Of a stretch of 64,000 nt of DNA, positions 45,274 through 58,500 are shown piece by piece; the stretch's first letter is position 1, and every line of letters starts with the position of its first letter. The position numbers and the translations under genes are program-made. The notes under the pieces are model-generated. The model was not told where the DNA came from, searched no databases, and saw only the letters and a program-made list of their open reading frames with translations. The stretch is from Apostichopus japonicus. Its lineage: Eukaryota; Echinodermata; Holothuroidea; Aspidochirotida; Stichopodidae. Where the stretch lies: assembly GCF_037975245.1 (NCBI RefSeq), contig NC_092567.1, positions 15,991,876 through 16,055,875 on the forward strand. The letters are read 5' to 3'.

Positions 45274-48200
45274 TGTCATATCACTGCTAGTTTGCAAGTC
45301 GCACATCTGGCATGTTCCCAGCTTGTGAGCGTTTTCAACCAAATCGTATTTCTTTAATTCAGAGATTGTCAAACAGTACAAATAATGCACACTAGGATCG
45401 GCTTGACAGCGCTCTCTATTTAAATGAGGAAGCGCTCCATGCACCACCGTACACAAATGAAAGATCAAAACTACTGTATGTCCTGTAAGCCTGGTTGGAT
45501 TAGTGTCACTGTTTGTAGGCACGTGCTTCACAGTTACCTACTATATCAAAGGTTTAAAACACTTTTACTTGATCCTCAGTGACATGTTGTTGACATTAAA
45601 GTGATGTGGCTGCAGCATATCATATACAGGCATATCTTCCTGACATCAGAGAAACGCAAATCTATTTTAATAGACCTATAGTGTGGAACACTGTACAAGT
45701 TACTGGAGCCAGTGTACAGTACTCATCACGAATGGTGTTTACTATTGTTATATCATTGTTCCTGATCAAATCCATCCACTTTATTTTATACTTAAGAAAA
45801 AAACTGCATTGTTGCTATAATCGGCTTGCCTTGAACCAGAGTACGGCATTGCTCTTACAAGTTCCATATTAAACCTTGTGACCCTATCAATTAGCACATT
45901 CAAAATAAACTGTCCATATTATTGAGAGCACACTCAATTTTCATGTTCTATCTTGGAGTGAAATGTCATCAGCTATGTGCAGAAAAACGCCATTTGGTTT
46001 ACATTAATGACAGCTGCATCAAAGAAACAGAACGTCCCATCACAAATTTAATTAGATCAGCTTGTTTCATACTATCTGCCAATTTTTTTACGTTCATGTC
46101 TTTTTTACAGGCAAGTGTAAAATCCTTCGAGTGAAGGGCTTATGAAATGTATTTGCACATTAATCATAGGCCTACTATGCAGCCTTGAAAACTAAAAAGA
46201 GGTGCTGATGTCCTAATATGCATTATGTTTACTGTTACAACTGTAAACAGTTTAAAAATAACAAGCTTCTTTGCTCAGAAGGTAAACTGTCGAAGAAACA
46301 AACTTTTTCCACATTTTCCAAGTAACGAATCATTCTCAAATGGTCCTTGTAACCTTCAATTATCTAAGCCTAAAATAAACCATAAAGTTTCTTTTTAAAA
46401 CTACAATTTGGATAGCCTACCATTATCATACAGCTTATACTGTACTTCTAGCATATCAACGAAAAACACCATTTGCTTTTAAGGGCCATCAGTAAAAATG
46501 CAGTCTATACAATTTCTTGAATAAGCCAGTTATTTACTTTCATTGTCTAGATACAAAACAGTCTGAGAAAAACGATTTTTGGGGGCTACAAGCCAACTAA
46601 TAATTGGTTTCAGGACACACAAATACTGCTTAAAGCATTGGTTTTGGAGGTGATAAACCAGACAAGAGCTGTACTGGCAGGCACAGTGGCCATCACAAAC
46701 AGTAACCATTCATGCATGAATTTATCATTCAGAGCAGAGAGATCAAAGCTCCAGCATGAAACCAACAAGCCAATCGCCTACTGTATAATACCTAGTTATA
46801 ATGTATGAGTGACTGTAATAAAAACCATCTCTGAAAATTGGAAATACCTTTCTGGCAAAAAACTTATTCCTGCCAAAACTGAGGTTTTATGAAGCCAGAT
46901 ACCAGTTCAGGATAGTCATGACTAATAGAAAAAATGAAAATGTTCATTTAAGAGCAAATTGTGTTTTGTTTATAGTTTTCAAACTGCGCAGTACACTAAC
47001 TTCTTACTGGGATACATGCCTATGGTCTTTTTTCATTCGGTTAAATTTTGTCTGAACAATTTTCCACCATCTTGTTACTCCTAATAGGTTAAAAAAAATA
47101 TATATAAAGAGAAAGGAAAAAAGATTCCTGACAGAGTAGATGAAATAAACAAAGTTGTTAATTTTAATACCAATGGCAACTATAGACTTACGCACTTAGT
47201 GGCGATCAAAATTCGTTTAAAGGAATCGACAACACACCAGATGAAAATACTGTACGACATAGATGCAAAGACTATATTAACGAGATTTGTACTTACTGGT
47301 ATTGACAATGATGCTGGAAATAACAGGCACCCTAGCTGAAAAAAACAACACGCACCGGCTCCGGTGAGAATAATTCTCATTAAACGTGAGATGTGGAAAC
47401 ACAGGCAAAGATGGAAAAAAGGGGAATTTACACAATAGTTGTACTGAAATGATGCTGGGTATATCCGGCACCTGTAACAATACACACCGGAACGAGTGAG
47501 AACTGATATCATTAATGTGAGATTTGGAAAGAGAGGTTAAAGATCATGACTAATGGAATCTGCACACCGGAATGGGTGAGAAATGCTTTCATTTTAATGA
47601 AGTGATGGGAAATGCATGGTTTTGGGCTATACCTATAGCAAGGTACATAGTACTGTAACTCATGTTCATTTTGAAATGAAATTTAAAACTTAAATAGTGG
47701 GAATGTGAGTAATGATTATACATTGACCAAAAATATGACTTGAGGTCAAAACAGAATACCTTGGTACTTGAAAAAAAATAAATAAATAAATGAAAAAATC
47801 AGAATACAAAATAATCTACCAGATAAAACTGGCTTGCACAACAATAACCTTTAAATGTATAGCATTCCTATATCTGGTAAACAGGTCCCTCACAACCAGA
47901 AAAAAACAGCCCAAGTAATAAATAAAACCTTTAAATGGATTTATAAATACCACACCGTGAAAAACTGAAGGTTTAAAAGATTCTTTGTTTTCAACGACCT
48001 TAACTTTGGGCAGATCTTGCATAAACCTTTGGCAGTTGTCACAATCTTTATCAATTCTTACAATGCCAAGTAATCAACGTTTTCAGGAATGCTCTGTTAA
48101 ACAGCTGTGGGTTCCACGAAAAAAAAACCCCATAGAAATTGTTGTTTGTATTGTTGCAGTTGAATGAATACGGTTTTGAAAAGAAGTGTTCGTTTCACAG

Positions 48201-49275
48201 GAAAGGTACAATTGTTGTAACAATGACCCTATACAGACAAAACAGAACAGCCAGACAAATAATCATAAAATATTGCTTATAACTGATCTCGCCAGTATTT
48301 AGTTGGTAATTGAAAGTATCTTGTGTCAACTACCTCATCAAAAGTACTAGGTTAGTTCAACTTGGAGTCATTGGTTAGTAAACCATACCTTATATGGAGA
48401 TGTCAGTATTATCCTAAGAAAAAAAACCCATTTTTTTAGTTGTATTGAACTTCTATTTAACTTATATAATCATTGAAGGGGGAGGTAGGGGGGAGTGTGG
48501 GCAATAGTTGTGGGGTGATGCTAGAAATGATCCCGGTGTGGTGATGTCACTTAACAGTTAACAAAGATTCAGTACTAGCAGGTCAAAACAGGAGTGATTT
48601 CACAGAGCTGAATGAATGTGTCTACATATGAACTCTTTAATACTGATCTCACAAGAGATCAAAACTGATGAAATGAGAGGTATTTCACATGAATGTAAAC
48701 TTTCTAGAGCTAAATGTGTCTAGTAGCATTGGTGTTCAGTAAATGCATTCAAGCTAAGGGGGCCATATCAGCTGTACTGAGACTTAGAGGTATTAAATCC
48801 CTGCCGATTTACTCTGGATGAAACTTGTTCGATAGCGCACACTTGGCATATTCTATCGAAAATATTTTTGTCTGACCAAAGCATATATTGCACAATCAAC
48901 TACTAAGGAAACCAAAGGGCGGGGGGGAGGGGGGTGGGAAGTTTGTGGGAGGTAAGGGGCACACAGCTTGCATAGTGTTCCACCAAACTGATTATAAAAC
49001 ACTCTGGATTAACCAAAATGAGTAGAGAAAGGAAAGGTATCAGATTGCACTTAATAGAATTTTGAGAGGTATGGACTAGGAGCGATACACAGGTTCACCG
49101 GCTCCTGACAAAAGTCTTCACTGCCACTCAAAGAGAAATACCACTGCCACTTAAAATGCCGACACAACTAGCTGACTTCACATATGCCACGACGAGGGGA
49201 TGACACAGGAGAATAGAGAGGGGCTCACCACCTGCCCGCCTGTATGAACAATGACAACAGGATGGGAAAAAGTAT
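45274..49275. other. Gene-free stretch; left part of BRSK 3' flank/UTR
   Basis: It lies 3' of the BRSK stop (- strand) and is probably in part its 3' UTR. Three degenerate copies of a motif CACACCGGAAYGRGTGAGAA with GATATCATTAATGTGAG-like sequence are at 47355-47405, 47487-47530 and 47560-47605. No other exon is supported. Confidence 0.4.
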
Positions 49276-49538
49276 TCAGGGCGTGCCCGCGTCTTCTTCT
49301 TCGCATTTCGTGGGAACTAATTCGTCCTTTGACGACGACCGACCTTGTATGAAAACTTCGTCGCCATCCTCCTCTCCGAAGACCTCCACGGACATGTGAG
49401 GCGGGTACTCCGCACTGACCGACGAAGAACTGGTCGACGAGGAGTGAATGTGACTGTCCGAAGTAGAAGTCTGCCCTCGTTGTGACGTCATGTGACATAA
49501 AACGAGATCCCCAACTTTACGAAACCGCTTGGAAGGAC
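49276..49538 (-). CDS. BRSK: BRSK last exon
   Basis: Acceptor CATTTTTCCAG. Two bases complete Gly, then [16 protein letters not shown] (vertebrate PSRRFKRVVETIQ), a Ser/Thr run, and an acidic tail ending EEEDAGTP before TGA (49276-49278). Confidence 0.9.
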
Positions 49539-52500
49539 CTGGAAAAATGGGAAAGAATGACAAGAGTGCAAGTTATTAAAAAAAAAAAAAGAAAAAAGAA
49601 AAGGCTATTGCATTGTGGAAAGCAAGGAAACAAAAAGGGATAACAAGAAAAGAGTAGTCCCAACTGAATTTGCGCTAACTAGATTCTCCAAAGAAGGGCC
49701 ACTGCGACAGTAATGTTCAGTTTGGACCTTGAAGCATTATTACCTCTCTGGGGGGAAAAACAAACAGGATCCTGACACACCTTCTTTTTTTCCAGTATAA
49801 ATTTACAGAGAAATTTATAAATAGGATAAAAATATAACAATATACAGAACATTAAAAATACAGGTTAATATATAAAAAAGTTTATGAGATTAAGATAATA
49901 ACGAATGATAAAAAACGTTACAAAAGTTATCAAAATTATCAAAAAGCTACAACAAAGGATCTGAGAAGCTGTCTTTACCAGTTTACAAAAAGGGGCTGCT
50001 CTGTAAATAAAACAAATTCTTACAGAGTAAAAATTGTAAAACATTATCAAAAAGCTACAATAAAGGATCCTTGTGCTCTCAGATATGTGAACAAGGTTAT
50101 TATACTGGTGGGCTGAATTGATAACAAGTTTGCACAGATTTTGTCATCCTCTTCACCTCCATCCAGCTGCCTCTCCTCCCTCCATCCCTCCCTACCCTGG
50201 ATTTGTCTCTTAACTTCACTCATCCTCCCAACATCCAGCCCTCTGACTCTTGTCTTCCCTACTCTCTCTCTGTTCATTTTTTCAGGAACTAATTTACTAG
50301 CAATCATAATCCAATGTCCATCCACTATTGTGTCTAACTAAATGCTATGGACCAATATAGATTCCTATATACACAGGCGTAGAAGGCGGGAGGACTGGGG
50401 GGGGGCTGCAGCCCTCCCAACCAAAAATTTTTGTGAAAATTCGGGCAATATGCTGAGAATTTTTCGGGCACCTACTGAAAGAAAAATAATTTGCAATGTG
50501 TTTTTCAATGATTAAACTGATATTATTATTATCATTATTATTGTAACGACTTCCCCAATAATTATAACCAATATGGAAGGGTAATAACACGGCAAATGAT
50601 TGTATGTTATTGGCGTGCGAAGTAATAACCGATGCATGCCTATATGATATGCACATTAGCATTAACGCGAAAAATTTTGGTTATATTTTTCGGGCAAGTC
50701 GTTACAGCCCCCCCCCCCCCCCAAATCAAATTGGGCTCCTACGCCTATGCCTATATACAGTTTTCACCTCACAAGAACTGTGCAGAAATGTAAACTGATA
50801 CAAGTTATTCTTTCCTGACCCCTATGCTATAGTGTTTTTTTTATCCAGCATATTCGATCTTTGTTTTGGTGAAGGAAGGTAAAAAAAAACTTTTCTCTTT
50901 TCATTTTATCTCAGGGTACAGAATGCCAGATTTGGTTCCACCTCCTCTGTTTTCTTCCTAAATGTGATGTCTCGATGCTTCATTTGCATATTAAATGTGT
51001 AAAAGTAAGTTGGCCTGAAGTTTTGATCCTAGCAGGATCTTCTTCAAAGGCTAAATGACAAGTAACAGTAACAGATGGGACAAAAACACACACAGAATAC
51101 GAACAGGGTAATGAGCATGGTGAACACAAAGAGATGGATGTAAGGGGATTAGTAGACAAGGGATAGAGAGAAGAAAGAAAGAAACCAACAGGGGAAGAGG
51201 AGAGGTAGGAGATAAACAGTGGAGGGACAAAGAGAGGATAAGGGAAGGGGGTAGGGAATAAACTGGAAAAGGACAAAGACAGAAAGGTGTGGAAAAAAAA
51301 GGGTGGAAGAGAGCTATGAGAAGAAGAGTGATAGGGGGGGGGGACAAGAAAAGTTAGTCATGTCCTTCCTGAATGTTGAGCCCATGAGGTTGAATGGTGA
51401 GAAGGCGTTGCATCCACAGCCTCTCTCTGCTGATTCGTACTAGGTCAGGACGGCTACCTAAGGATTCAATCCCCTGTAGGGACATGTTGTTAATGGTATG
51501 GTTGGGAAGGTTAAAGTGTTCTCCCACTGATGTCTCAGTCTTCATATTAAATGCAAATCATATCTTTAATACATTTTGTGTTTTTATTGTAGGAGTGGAA
51601 GAAGCGACTAAATTTCTATACACAGCTAACATATTTAAGGTTTTCATTTTCGTTGGATCGTAGCTTTTGCGATATTCTGACCAAAGCCAGGACTTTCTAA
51701 ACCCTAATCATATTTAGACACTCATCAATCTAAGAAAGAGATCCCTGTGGTTGCAACTAGTTGGCTGCCCCCAATTGATGGGTAATTAACCATCTCAATC
51801 TTTTTTGTCTTTCACAAATGTTTGCTTTCATGTGCATTTAGTTTGGAACATGTTTCATCATTACCTGGGAAAGATATCAAAGAACTAAAATAAACAATGT
51901 TTTCAGATACCCGTTTTTGTTCCTTTCACGCTCTTGTGTGGTACAACAAATTCAACGCCAAATGGCAAAATCAACTTCAAACTGACAGATTTTCCAGCTA
52001 AATTGCAGCTGTTATTAGTGAAACCTCACCTGTTAATATACTGAAATGCAGCGCAAATCCCTGTGACCTCCTATTACCATCAAGTTTACCGGTGTTGAGG
52101 ATCTCAATCTGGAACCTAATGGGTTTAATAAATACCGCACTGCTCCCTCCACGTCTGTAGTCTACCCGAAATATTGCAGGTGGGTGGACTGAATATACCA
52201 TATCTGATATCTAAAGGGTGAAGAAAAAAAAAAGAAAAAAAAAAAGAAAGTTGAATGTGTATGTATGTATTTTAGATCCTCCTGCAAGCAGGAACTCGCG
52301 AAGAAGCCATCATTGGCTTATCAATAATATTTAATAATATTTGCTTTTTATATAGCGCTTTATACCAGCGATAGGTCTCAAGTTCTCTCAACGCGCTTTA
52401 CAGACATTATATTACCCCTGGTCAATGATAACCTGTCCCAGAGACAATCCTTCCAGTCGGCAGCAGTTATATACTGCGCCCAATGACAAGTTACCTCACA

Positions 52501-55500
52501 GGTACCCATTTAACCCCTGGGTGGAGAGAGGCAAGTGAGATAAAGCATCTTGCCCAAGGACGCAACGTAATGAACTAGGCAGGAATCGAACCAGCAATCC
52601 TTGGATCACAAGTCCGATGCCTTAGCCAATTGGCCACCAAGCTCTCACAAAGCCGCAAGCTGACCGAAGTCAGTCTCTTAGATTCATATTTAACGTCCAT
52701 GATTATGAATTATCAATTGTCAACAACTCTGTAACTGGACGACATACATTAATCTTGGAGTGACTCGAACTCGGGACCTTATGATTGAAATTAAAGAGCC
52801 AGTGTTAACCACTGAGCTACTGTAACACTCCACAATGAAATAAGAAATGAAATAAGAAATAAGTCAAGCAGAGGAGAGGGGGGATGGGGGGAATTAGGTA
52901 TATTGTATTTATGGACATAATTCTTTCACATTTAATTACAAATTCAAATTTTGACCTCTTTAATGACATGCCTTGTTTGGTCAGCAGTGTGTACAAATAC
53001 AAAAAAGCACCTAGCTATTGTAGCTGATGTTCACAAAACAAGACCATTGCCAAGAAACATCAATATGCTAGACTTTTTTTTCCTCTGGTTCATAATATTT
53101 CTTATTCTGATGACATAAATACATAATTTCACACTACCCAAACTTCACAAAACCATATTGGTAAATAACTATCAAATTATCCTCATCTTGGAAGATCCGG
53201 TGAGACTTCGAGAGTCCAACGCTTCCAATGATAATTATAATAACGTTATGGCCGGTATCTTTGTCACAAACTGGACATCAATTGCACACTATCGTTCACA
53301 ACCATCGAAATGATGTAAACTGTAACAATTGCTCCATTTCCATCACCTCAGAAATTTATCCAGATTTTTGCATTTATTTTACTAAAAGATTTCTATAATT
53401 GAGGAAGTTATGAAGAAACTTACAGAGAGGAGAGCCTGTGTGAGATCTGCTTTTATAGCAGCCAGACATGGTCCTGGGACAGGAATTGTGAAGGCCTCTT
53501 CATTACGATCCGATCCCAGCAAACTACTGAACCACGATCTTCTTGTTAATCTGAAGAAAAAAAAACGGGATCAAGGTGTAAATAGGCAACTTTTCACATA
53601 CCTCATCATGCATCAAGTTAAGATGAGATGAGATAAACTTGATTAAATCCCCAAAACAGGTAAATGCATGCTCCCATAATACAGTCAACAAGTATTACAA
53701 CAAGAGCCCAAGGTCACTGTGGTTCCTTGCGTAGGGGTATATGACAATACACATAATATTATCAAGCAAGATTGGGTTCAAATAGTCAAGTAATTGTGGT
53801 CCTACATGTACCCATAACGTAACCAACACTATAGCCAACACATTTGTGATCACAAATTGTGATCGGATTATGATCAAAATGCGGTTTTGAGATCTGAACA
53901 TGGCATCGAAAATGTAAGAGATATAAGGTCACCTACAAGAAGGTCAACATATATGATAACATTGGTGACCACAGATGACATGACCGTGAAATTTGAAATG
54001 TTCCACCATTCACAACTTGTCCCAAAATATCAGCCATGGCATTGGGATTTAATTGCATAACTGCACACCCGGAGGTCAACCAATTGACCTTTCTGAACGG
54101 TGAGACCTAAATAGAGCATCAAAACTGTAAAAATTCAAACATTTTTTCTTTGCCCATTTTTCCCCCAAAATACTAGTTTTTTAACATTAATAAATTTTTA
54201 ACATTAATAACTTTGCACACGAATGTCCCACGGGGGTCAATCCATTGACATTAATGATCAGAAGGTACCTTTGACATCTGAAAATAGCATCAAAACTGTA
54301 AAAATCCCCAAAACAAGTAAAGGTCACCAGAGGTCAAATTGAGGTCAAAGGTCACCCACATGCGGGTTGACAATTGGATTACATTTAAGTAATTTCCAAC
54401 CCTAACGGACAATTCATTCTCAAGTGATCGCCAAAAAACTAGTTTTTTATCATTAATTGACCTTTGTTGACCTCGGATCACATGACCGTTAAGTTTGAAA
54501 ATATTTCCCTATACCATTTGCAACTTGTCCCAAAATATCAACTGTGACACACCTTGGCACTGAAAGTTATTGCACAAAATGTCTGAAATTTAACTTTGAC
54601 CTTGTATAACTTCGCATTCGAAGGTCACACGGGGGTCAACCTATTGACATTTATGATCAGAAGGTACCTTTGACATCTGAAAATAGCATCGAAACTGTAA
54701 AAGTCCCCAAAACATGAAAAAGGTCACAGAGGTCAAATTGAGGTCAAAGGTCACCCACATGCAGGTTGAAAATTGGATTACATTTAAGTAATTTCCAACC
54801 CTAACAGACAATTCGTTCTCGAGTTATTGCCAAAAAACTAGTTTTTTTTCATTAATTGACCTTTGGTGACCTCGGATCACATGACCGTTAAGTTTGAAAA
54901 TATTCCCCTATACCATTTGCAACTTGTCCCAAAATATCAACCGTGACACACCTTGGCACTGGGAGTTATTGCACAAAATGTCTGAAATTTAACTTTGACC
55001 TTGTATAACTTCGCATTCGAAGGTCACACGGGGGTCAACCTATTGACATTTATGATCAGAAGGTACCTTTGACATCTGAAAATAGCATCGAAACTGTAAA
55101 AATCCCCAAAACACGTAAAGGTCACCAGAGGTCAAATTGAGGTCAAAGGTCATCCAGATGCGGGTTGACGATTGGATTACATTGAGGTAACTCCCAACCC
55201 TAACGGACAATTGGTTCTCAAGTTATTGCAAAAATACTAGTTTTTTATCATTAATTGACCTTTGGTGACCTCGGATCACATGACCGTTAAGTTTGAAAAT
55301 GTTCCCCTAACCAGTTCACAACTTGTCCCAAAATATCAACCTTGTCACACATTGGCACTGGGAGTTATTGCAGTTTTAATATTTTTGGTTTTTGGACCAT
55401 AACTGACCTATGGTGACCTTTGTGGGCACCAAAAACAATAGGGCACACCTTCTCCATATGGGGCATCCATAGTCCAAGTTTGGCCTCAATCCAACATTCC

Positions 55501-58500
55501 CTTATTGAGATAGAGCGTACCCAAGCAAGTGTCACAGACGCACACACACACACACACACATACACACGCACGCCAACCTGACTGCATAGGTTCCTTTTGC
55601 TAAAGCAAGGAACCAAAAATATATAAAATAATAAATTTATAAAGACATCTACATACACAAGTCTTAAAACAATACAATGGACAAAGGCAAGGGACCAGAA
55701 CAGAAGTTCTAAAGAAAAGATAGAAAAAAAGAGGCAAGCTTCAGCATTTGAAATTTAGGTTATGACGTTTTATGCATTGTGGAATTAATGAGAAGGGTTG
55801 ATTTGTACCAGTTGGCCAATGGCAACCCCATCCTACCGCTTCCAGGGATCATTGCTCTGTCCAGAAGTACACACAGTGGGTGCGGCCATCATCAGGTATA
55901 ATCTTACATGTCTAATTTAACCTCTAAAAGCTGTGAGTATAGAACTAAGGCCAATTTGGCTGAATTTCCCCACTGAATATTCCCATACCCAGCCAGCCCA
56001 CAATGCCAAATTACATTGCCATATCCTACAAGTAAATGAGTCATATAGAACATGGCAAGAATATTCTATTTAACATTGAATTTGTTCATCATACACAGAC
56101 AATGCATCCTAGAATTCAGTTTCTTCCATAATACTATCTATGTGCTCATGCCACTGAGGAAGGCAGTGTATCTCTCGCCACCCCCGAGATACTTATATAA
56201 TTATCCACCCTTTCAACGACATTTCCCCTTTATCATAAACTTCAATTGAAACATTCATGGATTTCCAAAGATCAATGAATCACCATTTCTTTTGTCATAT
56301 TAAGTTCTAACAAGTTTTGCACACAATAGTTCACAAAATCATTGATATGATCCATGTACACAGTGTCGTAATCATTTGATATCAAACCCAGCTAGGTAGT
56401 AATTCATATAGACAAGACTGCTTCCACACCCCCCTCTCTTCCTCCCCCAACCCAAGTCATTGCCTTCTCTCATTACCCCTCCACAATAGTAACTCTTAAA
56501 TCTCTTAATTTGTATGTGCATGTCTTCAGAAATTATGCAAGGCACAAGTACCTACAATTATACAGAACTGGACCACAGCTGTAGTGAATTATTCCAGGTC
56601 ATACAATATTAAATTCACTGAAAAATGCATGTTCGGTTTAATAGAAAGAAGATTTACATCTCCCTTGCTCTAAGCAGGAATTTGTGGTCAGTAGCTCTAT
56701 GCTCGAAGACTTATTGTGGTTTATTGGCTAATTTATTGACATATATAATTCAGTTCTGTTTATAAGTTCTTAGATTGTACATTTATTAGTCAGCACACAA
56801 AATACTTGTGCTAAAACTTGAAACAGTAACCATTAACCACCTATTTGAGTTTCTGGAAGAAAACTGGGAGATTGTTGCCATATCATACTAAATCTGATTC
56901 ATTTTGCTTTGACTCAGCTCAGGCCAGGCACGTAGCGATGAATTTGCCAAGGGAGGGGCGAACCTGTAGGCAAACTATCAGTGTCATAAATTCTGCATTG
57001 AAAACTATCTAAGCATAGTGCCACCATGGGTTGGCGCGAAGCGTACTAGACAATTTTGGCTGAAAACGCCTCCCAGATTGCTGGAAATGGCACTTCCCAG
57101 GCCTTGTAGGGTAGGTTGCATCTTAGTTTGAAATTACTAGCGATATCATAAAAACATACAAATAAAATATGCTTAAGGGGGGTCGGTTGCCCCCTTCGCC
57201 CCCCTTCCCCCCTGGCTACGCGCCTGGTTCAGGCAGCTCGGATTAAGCTTGCCGAGATACATCTTTGTGTAACTTATATTCATCCGCCGGTGAGTTTACC
57301 ATGCATTATCTATAGGTCAGTGCACTGTCAGCTGATGCCAATGGGCCAATCAGACTTGAGAATTTTTAACACGCATGAATATTCTTTAACGTATGAGAGT
57401 TAATTGTGTGCCTAAAGTTACCCTATATAGAAAGATTCCTAAATCAAGCAGTTATATATAGAACACGGTGAAGTTCATTTGGTTCTTGGAAGTTGAAATG
57501 AAAGCGGTGTCTCTTTGACGCATTTTCTTATCAAACAGAATAGACGGGATTTTGATTAACAACAATAACCCCTTTAGCCTTTAGTCTGATTGGCTTTTAA
57601 AATTTGTAAAGCATTCCAGGAACGCAACCAGGACCTTTGTACAAGAACCTTGTAAGCCTTCATTGTTGTAGCAAATAATACAAATATGCAAGGTATATTT
57701 TTTTCATTTTAAAGTGTTTATCCTGCAAGTATTTCTGACTTATTGTTTAAAGTTTCTGATTGGCTTTTAAAAATTGTGAAGCATTCCAGGAACGCATCTT
57801 GGACCATTGTTCATAAACCTTGTAAGCCTTCATTGTTGTAGCAAATAATACAAATATGCAAGGTATATTTTTCATTTTAAAGTGCTTATCCTGCAAGTAT
57901 TTCTGACTTATTGGTTAAAGTTTCTGATTGGCTTTTAACAATTGTGAAGCATTCCAGGAACGCATCTTGGACCATTGTTCAAGAAACTTGTAAGCCTTCA
58001 TTGTTGTAGCTAATATTACAAATATGCAAGGTATATTTTTTTCATTTTAAAGTGTTTATCCTGCAAGTATTTCTGACTTATTGGCTAAAGTTTCTGATTG
58101 GCTTTTAAAAATTGTGAAGCATTCCAGGAATGCATCCAGGACCATTGTACAAGAAGTATGAATCAAATTCAAAAGAAGATTTTTTATACAAGTTAGAATT
58201 GGTTAAAGTTAGAGTTAAAGGTTAAAATCAAAGGTTTAGGTCAAAAGGTTAAGGTTAAAGTTATTGGTCAAAGTTTCCGTGCGGCTTTTAAACATTGTGA
58301 CCTAAAAGGAAACACATTGGCTTTCATATAAATTGAGGAGAGGACCAGAAGCCTGTCTTAACATGCTTAGGATATAATAATAATAATCATAATACATGAT
58401 TTTTATATAGCGCCAAACAAACTATGAAATAATTCTCGTAGCGCTTAACAGAATAATAACAATTATAACATATATGCTTTGGTGAAAAGATACGTTAGAG

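Noticed and set aside
51589-51663. + strand exon after TTTTTATTGTAG at 51591
   Set aside because: The frame is short, has no partner exon, and lies inside a BRSK intron on the other strand.
53410-53631. 73-codon + strand frame [11 protein letters not shown]..
   Set aside because: It overlaps the - strand BRSK exon x, which has phase and family support.
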